Positions 1-12,389 of a stretch of DNA of 64,000 bases are shown here, one piece after another. The position numbers and the translations under genes were made by a program. The notes beneath the pieces are model-generated. The model saw only the letters and a list, made by a program, of their open reading frames with translations, did not search any database and was not told the origin of the DNA. The DNA lies in NCBI GenBank assembly GCA_002104945.1, contig MCFH01000063.1, forward strand, positions 1 through 64,000, written 5' to 3'. Each line of letters starts with the position of its first letter. Position 1 is the first letter of the stretch. Origin of the DNA: Piromyces finnis. Lineage: Eukaryota; Neocallimastigomycota; Neocallimastigomycetes; Neocallimastigales; Neocallimastigaceae.

Positions 1-2
1 TT

Positions 3-53
3 TTTGGTACACCACATTCAGAAAAATGCAATAAATCCATATTTGGTAAATGA
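3..53 (+). CDS. possible 3' end of a gene truncated by the window edge
   Basis: Frame 3 reads about 16 residues without low complexity (…TPHSEKCNKSIFGK) and then a TGA at 51-53. Base composition is less AT-rich than the DNA that follows, as is usual for exons here. This could be the last codons of a plus-strand gene lying to the left. Nothing identifies a family and the stretch is short enough to be chance, so this is only a flag. Confidence 0.2.
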   Translation, partial: FGTPHSEKCNKSIFGK

Positions 54-479
54 AATAACCCTTATAATATATATGGATTTAAATATTTTTATTTAAGAAA
101 TTTATATAACGATAGTAATAATAAGAATAGTAAATTAAATTAAATTAAAAACTTATAAATAATTTATTAAAGTAAAATAAACTTTTTATAATTTAATATA
201 AGGATGATAAAAATATAATTATATAAGGAAGAGAAAGACGCGTATATATATGTAAAAAAAAAAAAAAGGAAGAGTTTTTAGTTTTTAGTTAGTTTTTAGT
301 TAGTTGATATTAATTATATTATAAATAAAATAAAGATAAGGTGATAATAATAGAAGAATAAATAATATTATTGTTAGATTTAGTGAAGGAATTAATAATA
401 ATATTAGTTTATTTTCTAAGATTATACCTATTTTTAAAAACAAATAATAATATAAAATAATAATAAATAATACTTATAA

Positions 480-801
480 ATAATAAAACTTGTAATAAAA
501 ATAATAAAATAATAAATAAAATAATAAAATAATAAATAAAATAATAAAATAATAAATAAAATAATAAAATAATATATAATAAAAATATTCATCTAGAATA
601 TAAATTTGTTATTTATAACTGTTGTAGTGTCCCAAACAATAAAGAAAAAGGTACTTATAATAAAATTCTGTACCATTTTTGATACGCTCGAATTATAAAA
701 ATACAAGAACATAAGAATTCCACAATTTAACCCTTTACTTTTCTAAATAATAATAAATAATTTATAATTATTTATAATTATTTATAATTATTATAATTTA
801 T

Positions 802-882
<81 letters not shown>

Positions 883-885
883 TTA
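480..885. repeat. A/T microsatellites: AATAAA-type tandem array and (TTTA)n tract
   Basis: Positions 480-575 are built from short AATAAAATAATAA-like units. Positions about 805-885 are a nearly pure TTTA tetranucleotide run. The TTTA run lies directly against a decayed LINE tail at 900-1300; read on the minus strand it would be an AAAT-type 3' tail of that element. Between them (600-770) is ordinary AT-rich DNA with no recognisable gene. Confidence 0.8.
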
Positions 886-894
886 TTTTGTCCT

Positions 895-1300
895 TTAACG
901 CTAGGATCAATAAGTTCAATTCTACAAGATTTAGTAAAAGTACACGGCTCTCTGAGAAACCGAACCTGACCCCCTCTAAAAGCTGTATACTTTTACTAAA
1001 CCATCTGTTTTGTGGATTTCTTCCGTATTGGCGTTCTTGGTTATTGTTTTAAACCATGGTTGATTAATAATTTTTAGAAATTTTTCAGTGATCCTTACCC
1101 TATATCCCAGGTTACATTTGACATTCATGTAAAGTTCTTTCCATATTCCCTTGAAGTATTATTATTGTAAAAACCTCCCCAAAGAAAGAATTTAAATATT
1201 TTTCTTTTTTACTTATACTATTAGAATAATTATTTATCCATCTTTAATATGTATTGGATTGTTAGAATTCTTATAAACTATTTAAACTATAAAAATTATT
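895..1300 (-). mobile_element. decayed LINE 3' end with 3' stem-loop
   Basis: Read on the minus strand, this stretch aligns with the C-terminal coding end of the LINE at 26.6-26.9 kb. Shared landmarks are the ATTGGCGTTCTTGG block near 1027-1040 (ATTGACGCTCTTGG in the intact copy), AAAGTTCTTTCCAT near 1131-1144 with the following TTCCCTTGAA, and the AAGAAAGAATTTAAATATTTT block near 1183-1202. The frame is destroyed. Distal to the coding remnant is a 16-bp inverted repeat (930-945 against 985-1000, one G.T pair, loop 39 nt), then the TTTA microsatellite. The 3' untranslated part does not resemble that of the intact LINE, so this is probably a different subfamily. Confidence 0.6.
930..1000 (-). 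other. 16-bp stem-loop in LINE relic 3' UTR
   Basis: The left arm 930-945 (TTTAGTAAAAGTACAC) is the reverse complement of 985-1000 except for one G.T-tolerated position. The loop holds a GC-richer stretch including a run of five C. It lies between the decayed coding part and the tail, where many LINE RNAs carry the structure bound by their reverse transcriptase. That role is inference. Confidence 0.55.
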
Positions 1301-1563
1301 CAAAACCAACAGAATGATCATCCTCATTATTACAAACATAATTATCTTTTTTTTTTTAATAGAATTATTGATGGCATCACTACTGCCATTATTGTTACTC
1401 TTGATATTCCAATGATTGTTACCACCATTGCTATTTTCTAACCAACGATAGCCATTCCCCATAAATAACTTTTTTATTATTTTTTATCTTTTTTTTATTT
1501 TTTTATTTTTTTAAGAAAAAAAAAACTTTATAAAATATATGATAATTTTCTATATAATGTATG

Positions 1564-1595
<32 letters not shown>

Positions 1596-2133
1596 CATTC
1601 TAAAATCTTTCCTTTTTTTTTTTTTTTTTTCATTCTAAAATCTTTCCTTTTTTTTTTTTTTTTTTTCTATCATTTCTAAACTTTTTGATTATATATATAT
1701 ATATCTTTTTTTTTTTTCTTCTTCTTTAATTAATAAATATTTATAAATATTATTAATTATACTATTATCTTATTCATAATTATTATAATAATATTATTAT
1801 TTAAATATATATACATATAATTAAAAATGAATAATATAGAAAATGTCTATATAGATAATAGAATTTTTTTTAAAAAAAAAAAAAAAAAAATATTACCTCT
1901 TATTTTTTCTTTAAAAAAAAGAAGTAATATGGATTATTCTATTTAGTATATAAATAAAATAGTTCCATTTGCCTTATTAGTTATTTAAGACAAATATATA
2001 TAAAATGATAAGGATAAGAATAATGATATATATGATTGAGTCATTGACAACACTATTACTGATTTAATTCAGTTTGGTTGTTTGACTTTTTTTAATTATT
2101 TAAAAAAAATTTTTTTTAATGTATTTTAATGGA
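1301..2133. other. AT-rich intergenic DNA with poly(T) runs
   Basis: Contains long T tracts (1568-1595, 1613-1630, 1648-1666), a few TA repeats and no coding region I can support. A short minus-strand ORF at 1271-1462 is Asn-rich and partly overlaps the LINE relic, so it is not annotated as a gene. Confidence 0.6.
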
Positions 2134-5100
2134 TTAAATTAATAATTCCTTTTTAATTTGCATAATAAGTTTTTGATTAGACATTTGATTTTCTATAGTT
2201 TTGAATATTCCATTTCCAGTACCCTTAAATTTTTGTGGAAGATATGGATCTGAAATGGAACGATTACGATTTCTTCTTGTCTTTTTAGTTTGCATTTCCT
2301 CATGATAAGAGGTTGGATTATCAACATTAATACTAGAAATTAGTTCTTTTAAAAAAACATGATCTGGGTCACGAAGAGGAAAAGCTCTTGATTTAACCTG
2401 ATCATAAAAAGTAGCATAAATAATAATTTGAGAAATAGTTTCTTCTTTATACTTTAAAAGTTTCCAAAAATTTAAAGCAAGACTATTCGATGTATTTATC
2501 CAACGATGAGTGATGGATTGAGCACGTTGAGGAAATCCTGCAATAAAATAATTACAAAAGATTTGAAGCATATGATAGAGTTGAGCTGGATGTACGAAAT
2601 AAGGTGTACTGGTTTTTGGAGATTGAGATCCTGTATCAGATGATTTTGGAGATGAAGAATTATTCTTTCTAGTTTCAGAATCATTATCATTTTCAGATTT
2701 CTTGGTTGTAGAAGAACCTTCTTCTTCCCCGACAATTTGAATTTCTTCTTTTAATTTACTGTCTTCTTCTTGTTTTTTAAGATTTTTCTTCAAGGAAGAA
2801 TTGGATGACTTACTAGTAAGGAAGGAAAGACGAAATTGTTGTTTCTTTTCTTTAAGGTCATCTGGCATTTCAATATCATCTTTTACTTTTTCTTCTTCAG
2901 TTTTATTTTCTTTTTCTTTATTTATTTCAGAGGTTGATTTATTTTCTTCATCCTTTTCTTCATCAATACTAGTAAGAACAAGGTCATTCTTTAATGGTGT
3001 ACATTTAAGACTACTATTAATGCTTCCGATAGATTTTCTAGCTTGAACTTTATGATTAAGAAGGTCACTTTCCAAACCATCAATGACGGAAGAATCTGTA
3101 ATAACAGTAGAAATATGACCTGGTTCTTCTAACTGAGAATCCATTTCTGATTTATTGATTGAATATTTTTCAAGAAAACTAGCCTCTCTTTCTTCAAATT
3201 TTGGAATACCTTCTATACCTGGTACATCTAAAAATCCCAAGGTTTCTACAGATTTTATAGAAGTACTTTTTGCATATATAGCACCTTCTTGAGTTAAATT
3301 ATTATTACTAAAAAGAGAAAAATGAGGACTATTATTTGCTAATATTGGTGAGGTTTTAGAAATAACTTCATTATCAGCATATCTATCTAAAATGTCACTA
3401 AAATCATAGAGATTTTCATCATCATTCATTATACTTGTATTTAAACTAGTAAATGAAGTATTTAGTGCTTGTAATTGCATTTGAGGAGATTGAGCTGGAT
3501 AATGCATTTGACTAAACGATTGATTAGGTGATGGATATTGAGTTAAAGGTGGACTTATTGGTGAGCGTATAGAAGGACTGATGGGTTCTTCGTAAACCAC
3601 AGGATTATTCATTTTTGGAGAAACAATATCCTCTATATAATTATTATTAATTGAAGGAATAGCTGGTAAACTTTCTTCAAAAGGTAAAAATTCCGGAGAA
3701 ATAATATTTCTATAACCACTAGAAGGACTCATTTTGAATATGTTATTTTGTGATTGATAGGCTAACGCACTCATAGAATGAGCCCTACTTCTACGTTTGC
3801 TTCCATTTCTACTATCTCTTTCTTCATCAAAGAAAGCCATGGAATTAAAAGTGTCAGAAGTTTGATTTGATTGAATGAAAGGTGCTAATTTTTGAGATTG
3901 CGTAAAAGAATTGTTTGAAACCATAGATGGACTCTTGGATACAAAATTTCTTGAGGATGAAACATTAGAAGGATTAGATATAAAAGAATAATTTTCTGAA
4001 TGTTCATTTTGTTGAGATTGGGATCTTTTAGGAAAAGACATTCTTTTTTGAGAAGAAGGTGATAATGAAGCTGTTCTAGTAGGATATTCCATAAACTTGT
4101 GTGGCAATGGATAGTTTACAACCTTTGGTACTTCATCACGACTTAGCGAAGTTATATTAAAATCATCTTCCAATTTACTTAAACTTAAAGGACTAATACG
4201 ACTAAAGTTAGAAAAAGATTCTGTAGGACTTACTAATTCCTGTTCAATTGTACTATTATAATTATTTGTAGCCACTTTTAGAGATTTTCTTTTAATTTTT
4301 CTTAAATTTGACTTCTTTGGGTGTTTAATAGTAATAACATTTGCATTTGCTGGTGGAGTAAATTTTTTATAAGACATGCTAACATTATCATTATAATACA
4401 TTGGAGGTGAGAGTGTTGGTGAAATTAATGGTGATAATATAGGTGAAATTAATGGCGAGGTTTTAGGAGGTGTAGTACCTGATAAAATTTTAGGTGAAAC
4501 ATTAATTGCACCTGAAATACCTTTTACGGGAACTTGTTTTGATGAAACACATGGAGTAAATTTTGATGGTACGCCTGATATTAACCTGGGAGAAACATTT
4601 GATGATAAAGAAGAAATGTTACCATTTAGCTTTGGTATTGTTGAAATTACTCTTCTTGGTTTGAATAATTTTTCAGAAGAAATACTTTCTCTCTCATCTT
4701 CATAACCTTGACCTATTTCTGTTTTTAAACTATTCTTACTGTACTGACCAGAGCGACTACGACGATGATATGAAAAGGTAGGTACACCTCTTGAGATTTG
4801 TGGGTCAGATTCATTGATATCTGCTTTTTTTAATTCTTTATATAAACATACTAATTCATCAATTAACTCATTTGGGATGACAATATCATTACTTGTAAGT
4901 TCTTGACCTAAATATATCGCAAAATATATATATATATAATATTTGAGTTAACTTTATTCATTAGAATTTAATCTTTTATTTGATATTATTTTTATTTATT
5001 AGAATTTAATCTTTTATTTGATGTTATTTTTATTTATTAGAATTTAATCTTTTATTTGATGTCATTTTTATTTATTAGAATTTAATCTATTATATTATTT

Positions 5101-5674
5101 ATTTTCCTATTTCTTTGAAATTTTTAGATAACAGTGTCACTATTTTCCTTTTTAAAAGTTTATTTTTTTTTAGAAAACTATCACAATAAAATACTTTGAG
5201 ATAGTCAATCTAATACTAATTATACTATATTATTTTTTCATTTCCTTCTCAACTATTTTAACCCCTCTCTCTTTCTTTTTGTAAACATTTTTCTTTCTAT
5301 ATACTTTAAAATATAACAATATTAAATAATAATTTACCTGTTGCAATTTTTTTTTCTTGAATTTGTCGAATTTCCTTATTTGTTTCTAAATATATTTTTA
5401 AGAGATGTTTTGTAAGCTTACGGAAGTAATGTATATTAAAATTAGCAAGGTTAAGTTCTTTTAGTATTTCCTTAAAATGTGCATAAAAAGGCATACTTTC
5501 AATTTTTAAATTTTGAAAGGCTTCATCTTTATGGAAATTATCATCTAATTCATATAAAGCACATATAACTGGAAAAATTTCTTGCCAACTTAAAGAAGAG
5601 GATTCAATAGCATTTTTCCAAGCTATAATTACCTTTCTTGATATAAATTTTACCTTGAATTTATCTTCGTACAT
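2134..5674 (-). CDS. large Ser/Pro-rich protein of unknown function, two exons
   Basis: Exon 1 is 5674-5338 and exon 2 is 4907-2134. The intron 5337-4908 has GTAAAT at its 5' end and TTTAG at its 3' end. Exon 1 ends in phase 1 and joins in frame to give 1036 residues. The first about 150 residues are predicted helical and not low-complexity (…AWKNAIES…, …YELDDNFHKDEAF…). The middle is rich in Ser-Pro pairs, with an SP-dense block at roughly residues 255-290 and another further on, followed by an acidic/Lys-rich stretch (…KEKENKTEEEKVKDD…). A helical, conserved-looking module lies near the C-terminus (HPAQLYHMLQIFCNYF… through …DPDHVFLKELI). The SP sites suggest regulation by proline-directed kinases. 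I do not recognise the family. The ATG at 5674 starts the longest frame and is preceded by AT-rich DNA. Confidence 0.75.
4908..5337 (-). other. intron in the Ser/Pro-rich gene with internal direct repeats
   Basis: This 430-bp AT-rich intron holds about three direct repeats of a 40-bp unit (TTATTAGAATTTAATCTTTTATTTGAT…) between roughly 4950 and 5090. The splice borders are canonical and phase-consistent. Confidence 0.7.
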
Positions 5675-7176
5675 TTTTATTTTTATTGGTTTCTTTTTAA
5701 TGTATTTTTTCTTGAATTTTCTTTTATAAATAAAAATATATTTGTTTTCTTTTAAAAAAAAAAGATTGACTTATTCTATCAAAAAATAATAGGTATTTTC
5801 TATTTTTAATTGAAATGTTTAAAAAAAATATTATTTAAATGTATTATTGTCATACTATTAATAATTGTAATTATAAAGCTTATTAGAATTTTATTTATTT
5901 ATTTATTTATTTTTAAAAACTATAAGCTTTTTATTTTTATATATATTTTTTTAATTATTACTTTAATCGTATTGTTTTTCCTAATTTTTTTTTTTTTTAA
6001 GTAATAATTATTTATTTATTTTTAAAATCAGTCTAATAGTATTTAAACTCAAAGTACTAAATATCATGAGTATTTTGTTTTTTAATTTTATTTTATTTTA
6101 TTTTATTTTATTTTATTTATTTTTTTTTTTTTTTTTTTTTGACTTTTTTTAATAGTAATGCTATTTTTTTGATTTCATAATACTATGAATTTATGAATTT
6201 TAATTATAATAATAAAATGTTCAATACAATTTTCTTATTTGTATTCTATAGTATTATTGTTGATTTTTACCATTATTTTTTCGTATTGCTTTTTTTAAAA
6301 AAGAAGCAATAATCCTATTGTTTTTTCTTCTTTTTTTTACAAAAAAAAAAAACAAACTAGGATAACTAAATTTTGGAAGCTAAGCTAATAATGAATACAA
6401 AAATAAATTTTCTATTTTCCTAGAAAGAAAAAAAAAAAAGAAGGTCACTTGGAACATTTTCAAAGTTTAAATATAAAAAAGAAAATCTAAAATAAATTAA
6501 AAATTAAATTAAAAAAAAAAAAAAAATACATCCTCACAACAATACTATTGATTTATTTAATATATAATAAATTAATTCATTTATATTATATAATTATTTA
6601 TTAATTATTACTATTACATTCATTTAAATTTAATAGAAAAATGGATTTATTTATTATCTATAATTTAATATTTCCACAATTTATTTATTATTCTATTCAT
6701 GGATAACAATTTATTGGTAATATATTATATCAATTTATTGTCAATATATTAGAATTATGTCTGATTATTTTGATAATAAATGGATATTAAAATTGTTTTT
6801 TACTATTATTTGATTTTTACATATATTATAGTGTAGTACAATATGTTATTATCATATATTATTAATTGGTAAATCTTAATATTAGCCAAAGTTTGGAATT
6901 TTAATTATAATTTTATTTTTATATTAAATTGATTTCAATTAATTAATTAATTCATGTTTCAAATTAATTTATTTTTTTCCATATATAATTATATTCTAAA
7001 TAAGAATAATACATTAGCATCATATATTACTAATTTATTTTATATAGTAGTACAAAATATATTCTAAAAAAAAGTTTTAAAAATTAAATACAGAAATCTT
7101 AAAATTTATAGAATGACTTTCTTTTATATAAAAATCCTATGTTATAGTATCGAATCGAATTGATATGGTATACATA

Positions 7177-7216
7177 TATAGTTAGAGTGTAGATACATAT
7201 CTACATTCTAACTATA
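7177..7216. repeat. 40-nt near-perfect palindrome
   Basis: Arms 7177-7195 and 7198-7216 pair at 18 of 19 positions, with a 2-nt centre. It lies in gene-poor DNA and would form a very tight hairpin. No ORF or tRNA overlaps it. Confidence 0.8.
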
Positions 7217-7496
7217 ATACATATAATAAATGATGATTTAATGAGTACTTATTATATGAGGTTATTTTTACTTTAGCTTCATTTAACCTGGTTTAATTAT
7301 CCTTTTACTATTATTCTTTTTCTCCTTATTACATAGATAATATTATCTGTAGGATAATTTATTATTATTAACGTGTAACTTGATAAAATTATGACTTTTA
7401 AGTATTATAAAGATTAACACAAATGATTGTAACACAAAATCATGTTTTTTTTATATTATTATTATTATAATATATCAATAATCATCATAATAGTAA

Positions 7497-7745
7497 CAGT
7501 TACAGTAATCGGTCGGTAATAGTAATAGTAATAGTAATCGGTAATAGTAATAGTAATAGTAATAGTAATAGTAATAGTAATAGTAATAGTAATAGTAATA
7601 GTAATAGTAATAGTAATAGTAATAGTAATAGTAATAGTAATAGTAATCGGTAATAGTAATAGTAATAGTAATAGTAATAGTAATAGTAATAGTAATAGTA
7701 ATAGTAATAGTAATAGTAATAGTAATAGTAATAGTAATAGTAATA
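7497..7745. repeat. (TAATAG)n hexanucleotide array
   Basis: About 250 bp of TAATAG units with a few CGG interruptions near 7509-7514, 7536-7540 and 7645-7651. It lies in the gene-poor gap and does not encode a convincing protein. Confidence 0.9.
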
Positions 7746-10196
7746 ATTTATTTATTTATTTTTTAAAGTAACAACATTTTTTTATTTTACTATTATGATT
7801 ATTATTATTATAAGCTAAGCAATTAATATCCTAATATTATGTATTATTATTATTTTCCCATTGGAATTAATAAATAATAGTATTATAATCACCTCTAAAA
7901 ATTACCAATATTAACTATTAAAATGGGAAAATAGTATAAAAAATTATGATTTGCATTTTAAAAATAACTTTAAAAAAAGTAAAGCTCATCAGAATAATAA
8001 AAATAAACTTTTGATCTTTAGAATTGAAGTTACACTTTTTTAGTTTTAAAATGTATGTCTATGCCTTGCGCACTTTTCTTAGTGACCATTAAATTAAAAT
8101 AATTAAATTGAATAGAAATCTACTATTTAAAACTATATATAAAATAATACTTTATATTTCTATGTACACCTTTTCTTTTTATACTCCATAGTCATTTTAA
8201 GCATAGAAACAATAATAATTATTGAAATGAAAGAAGGGCTAAATTATAAAAATCAGCCTTGAATAATTATAATACAAATTTATGTACATATATTAACTAT
8301 ATTAAATATATTATGTATTATATTCCATATTTCAATAGAATCTAAAATAATAGTAATTATATAGTATTACTATAAAATTAATATATTTAATAATATTATA
8401 ATTCATCATCATATATTATTTTGGTTACATATTACAAAACATTCCTTTTTAATATAATAGATATATTATAATATATTATTATATATTACTATTTAATATA
8501 TATTTAATTTATTCCATATGGTCAATTTAATTAGAAAGTCGGAAGTATATGGACATACAAAAAAATAAAGTATTCACTAGGCATTATTTTTTTACTATTT
8601 ACTATGAGCTTTTCCTTTTATTAGTATTAAACTTTTTATAATTTATAATGTGTCTTTTTTTTTATTTTGTGGTTGTTGTTGATAAATGAAATTGTTTTTT
8701 TATTACCATGCCAATTTAGTTATTCTCTTTTTTTTTTTTATTCTTTTTTTTATAGAAATTAGGATTAAATATTAATAAAATATTAATATTTTTAGTATTC
8801 TTATTTATCATCATAATAATAAATCTTTTATAGAATAAAGAATAATAAAGAATAATACGATTTCATTAATAATGAATACTATTCTATTCATCATGAATAC
8901 GATTTCATTAATCTATTATATAATTATTCTTTTTTCTTTTATTTTATTATTATAGTAATTTGAATAGCTTCGCTTCTTTTTTTCTTTATTATATTAAATT
9001 AAAAGAATGATGACCATGAAAAAAGAATATAAATTTTAAATTATTTTAATTAATTTTATATTAAAATTTTAATAAAAAGAATTTTGACCTTTTTTTAAAT
9101 TCATATGAAAAAGTTAAGCTTTTTTCATTCCTTCAATCTAATTTAATAAGGAAAAAAAGCTGTTCCCTTTATTATTATTTCATAGTTCATTGTATGGAAA
9201 AAAGAATTTTTTAGGTTTATTTTTATATTTTATTACTACAGCATAGCCCTAGTAGTTTATTAAAAAAAAAAATCCCTTATATTTTCAACATGTATGTTTT
9301 ATAGAAATGAAAAAAAGGGTGAAAACTAATTATTTATACATCGATTTAATATATAATTAATTTATGATTATATTTATTTATTTAAATAGCATTATATATT
9401 AAAATTTAATTGTATTTTGATAATTATTTAAATTGTGCTAAAAAGGAAATATTCATTTATAAAGTTTTTTTATCATATTAAAATTTCTATAAATGGATAT
9501 AAATAAATTAAAAGATATTTTTTCAGCCCTAATAAAAATAATATATTAATCTCATAAATTATAATGTAATGTAATATATAGAAAATAGTTTCCATTTTTA
9601 GAAAAAAAGAATTTTCTATAAGATGATGAAACAAATCAAAAAATGAAAATAAATTGAAAATAAAACAAAAAGGGATGATAATAAAAAGAAACGGAAAAAT
9701 TTTATTTCTATTAATCTTTTGATATAAAATAATATATTATAGTTTATTCCAATATATTATATATAAAATTGGTATTGAAACGTTTTGTTACACCTCAGAC
9801 TTATGGAGTCTAATAACAAAAGGTTAAAAAGACTTTTCCATCATCAATTATCACTTACTAATTACATCTTTAAACGAAAGAAAGAAAGAAAGAAAGAAAG
9901 AAATAACTTAACTATAAAAAAAAGAAAGAAAAAAATTATATACATCAATATATAAATATAAAAAAAAAAAGAATTATATTAGTATGATAAATGTATCAAT
10001 CGATAATTAATAATGTTTTAGTTATGTTTTATTTTTCTTTATTATTTGTAACTATATAAAGATTGGCGTAAAAAAACTGGTCTGGCCAAATTTTGATAGA
10101 AAATAATATTTAAAACTTTTTTTTTTTTTTTTTTATGTTTCAAATTATTAAAATTTTATTTTATGGCGTATTTCATTTCATGAAAATATATATATA

Positions 10197-10230
<34 letters not shown>

Positions 10231-10670
10231 TTTATTAAAACCTTTTTATTATTTTTTTTCAATTCTTTCTTTAAATTATCTAATAGTGTCAAAAGAAGAA
10301 AAAGAAAAAAAAAAAAAAAAGTTCACTTTTAAATGTATTGAAATATATAAAATATATATATATGGATATATGGATAAGACATTATTATTAAAGAAAGGTA
10401 GAAATAGTAAAGAATTCATTTTTATTTTTAAATTTTTTTTTCTTAAGAACTAAACGGCTTCTTTTTAGTTTTTAAAAGCCGCTTATTTCCTTTAGTAAAT
10501 ATTTAAATTTATTGGATAAAAAGAAATAAATAATTAAAAAGAAAAAACGGCCTATTTTTTAATTCTATAAATTTTTAAAGTGGGTTTTTTTATAATTATT
10601 AGTAAGCATCATTTTATTTAATATTATAAATAACAATTGTATTTTGAGAGGAAAAAAAGAATTAATGAAT

Positions 10671-10790
10671 GAAAAGATTTTTTTTATTAACTTCTGAGTG
10701 CATTTCTTCATCAACCAGAGTAAGTCCAAATGGTAATTCTTAAAGAAATGTTAGCTCTTTCTTATTGCTTGAATGAAAAAGTATCCATAA
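10671..10790 (-). mobile_element. decayed copy of the tRNA-headed repeat (3' end only)
   Basis: Read on the minus strand it matches the last about 100 bp of the element at 12390-12952. Landmarks in order are GCAATAAGAAAGAGC (GCAATAGGAATGAGC in the other copy), ACATTTCTTTAAGAA (ACGTTTCTCTAAGAA), and GAAATGCACTCAGAAGTT (GAAATGCACTCGGAAGTT), then an A-rich tail. Nearly all differences in these blocks are C/T or G/A transitions. Orientation is opposite to the other copy, which shows a dispersed repeat rather than a local duplication. Confidence 0.65.
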
Positions 10791-12389
10791 AATACTAATA
10801 ATAATATTTAGTAAACAAAAAATTAAAATATAAAAGGTTAGGTTAAATTAAATAATTTAATTTTATAAACTTGATACTATTTTTTTAAAAAAAAGAAAAT
10901 GCGTTTTTTAATAGATTAAAAATTTGATGCTATTTTAAGTATGAATATAAATATTAGTATTATCATTGTCATTATTGTTATTGCTTTTTAAAAATATAAA
11001 TATGAATATTTTTATTTCTGTTGTTTTAAAATATACAAAACTTGTTATAAAATAAAGATGAATCAATGTGTACAATTTGATAATGTTAAAAAAAGCATTC
11101 AAGTATTTTGTGCTTGTTTTCGAATATATATAAAAATAAAAAGTCTTTAGTTATTAACATTTAAGAATATAATATATCTTTGGTAATTAATAATGATATA
11201 TATTGACAATAATAATAATAATAATAATAATATAAAAAAACCTTTATCTTAATTAGTTAATTTCAACAATAATAATCTAATCCTTAACAAGTTTAAAATT
11301 TAAATTTTTAAATAAAATGAAAATATTTTTTGGTTAAGTATGTATTATTATAAAAAATATAATAATTATAAAAATAAAAATTTTAATATTTTTAAGTAAA
11401 AAAAAAAAAAAAAACTTTTATAAAGGAAGTGTTTATTTTATAAATGTTATTGTTATTATAATAGATGAATAATAAATAGGTTATTCTTAATAAATAAAAA
11501 AATATAAAATTTTAATTATAAAGTTTTTATTTTTTAAATTATTCTACATAATAGATTACCTCAATTTGTATTTTATATAAAAAAAATTTAAACTTTTGGA
11601 TAGTAACAAGTTATTTTAATTGTAGCTATAAAATAAAATAATAATAAAAAAAAGATAATCTAATATAATTTATGAAAAACATCAACATTTTAACATTAAA
11701 TATATTAATGAATGGAGTATTTTAAAATAAATGATAATGGTTGTTTTAGTGTTATATTTTTCTTTCTCTTTTAGTCTTTTAGTATTTATATATTATATAT
11801 TTAAATATGGAATAATTTTAATAATCTAATAAATAAAATATTTTCAGCTAAATTACCATTATATATACTATTATTATATATAATATTATATATAATAGTG
11901 TTGTTTTAGTAAAAAATTATAGTAATAATTATATTACTATTCTAATATTATAATAATTATTCAATTTTGTAATTGATAATTATTATGAATTTTCATGATC
12001 TATCATTCTACTGTTTATTTGATTTATATTTATATACACATATAACATATATGACATTATATAACATATATAGTCATTTCTTTTTATGTTCATTATTTTT
12101 ATAATAATTTTTATTTATATTCATATTATTCCAGTAATCTATTATTATATATTTTAAAATGAATTATTTTTTTTCAATATTCTCCTGCATTCTAGTATAG
12201 TGATGTTTATACTTTCTATACTAATAATAGTTAAAGGAAAAAAGTAAGGAATAAAAAATAAATTCGTTTTGAAACTGAAGTGCAATATCATTTTTTATAT
12301 CCTTTTCACCATAAAGTTCTTTTTTTTTTAACTTGGCTTTATTCTATCTACCTTTACTGTTTTTTTTAATTTCAGCTACCTTTTAGTTA
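10791..12389. other. AT-rich intergenic DNA
   Basis: No gene or structured RNA is visible. It contains A/T runs, an AAT run near 11210-11230 and short TA repeats. Confidence 0.55.

Larger units (their letters stand above)
5675..10670. other. gene-poor AT-rich region
   Basis: About 5 kb without a supportable gene. Short ORFs at 5810-6004 and 10135-10332 translate to Ile/Phe/Lys runs and are not genes. It holds poly(A/T) tracts, a palindrome at 7177-7216, a TAATAG hexamer array at 7497-7745 and a GAAA run at 9880-9902. I see nothing resembling a tRNA or other RNA gene. Confidence 0.6.

Noticed and set aside
1271-1462. 63-codon minus-strand ORF
   Set aside because: Asn-rich, ends in hydrophobic low complexity and overlaps the decayed LINE end. 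No codon or family support.
5810-6004. 64-codon plus-strand ORF with many Ile/Phe
   Set aside because: Typical product of random AT-rich DNA. The apparent membrane character comes from ATT/TTT codons.
7490-7750. CRISPR-like or regulatory repeat array
   Set aside because: Plain hexanucleotide microsatellite without spacers, and the genome is eukaryotic.
10135-10332. 65-codon plus-strand ORF
   Set aside because: It consists of a poly-Ile run from (ATT)n, then Phe and Lys runs.
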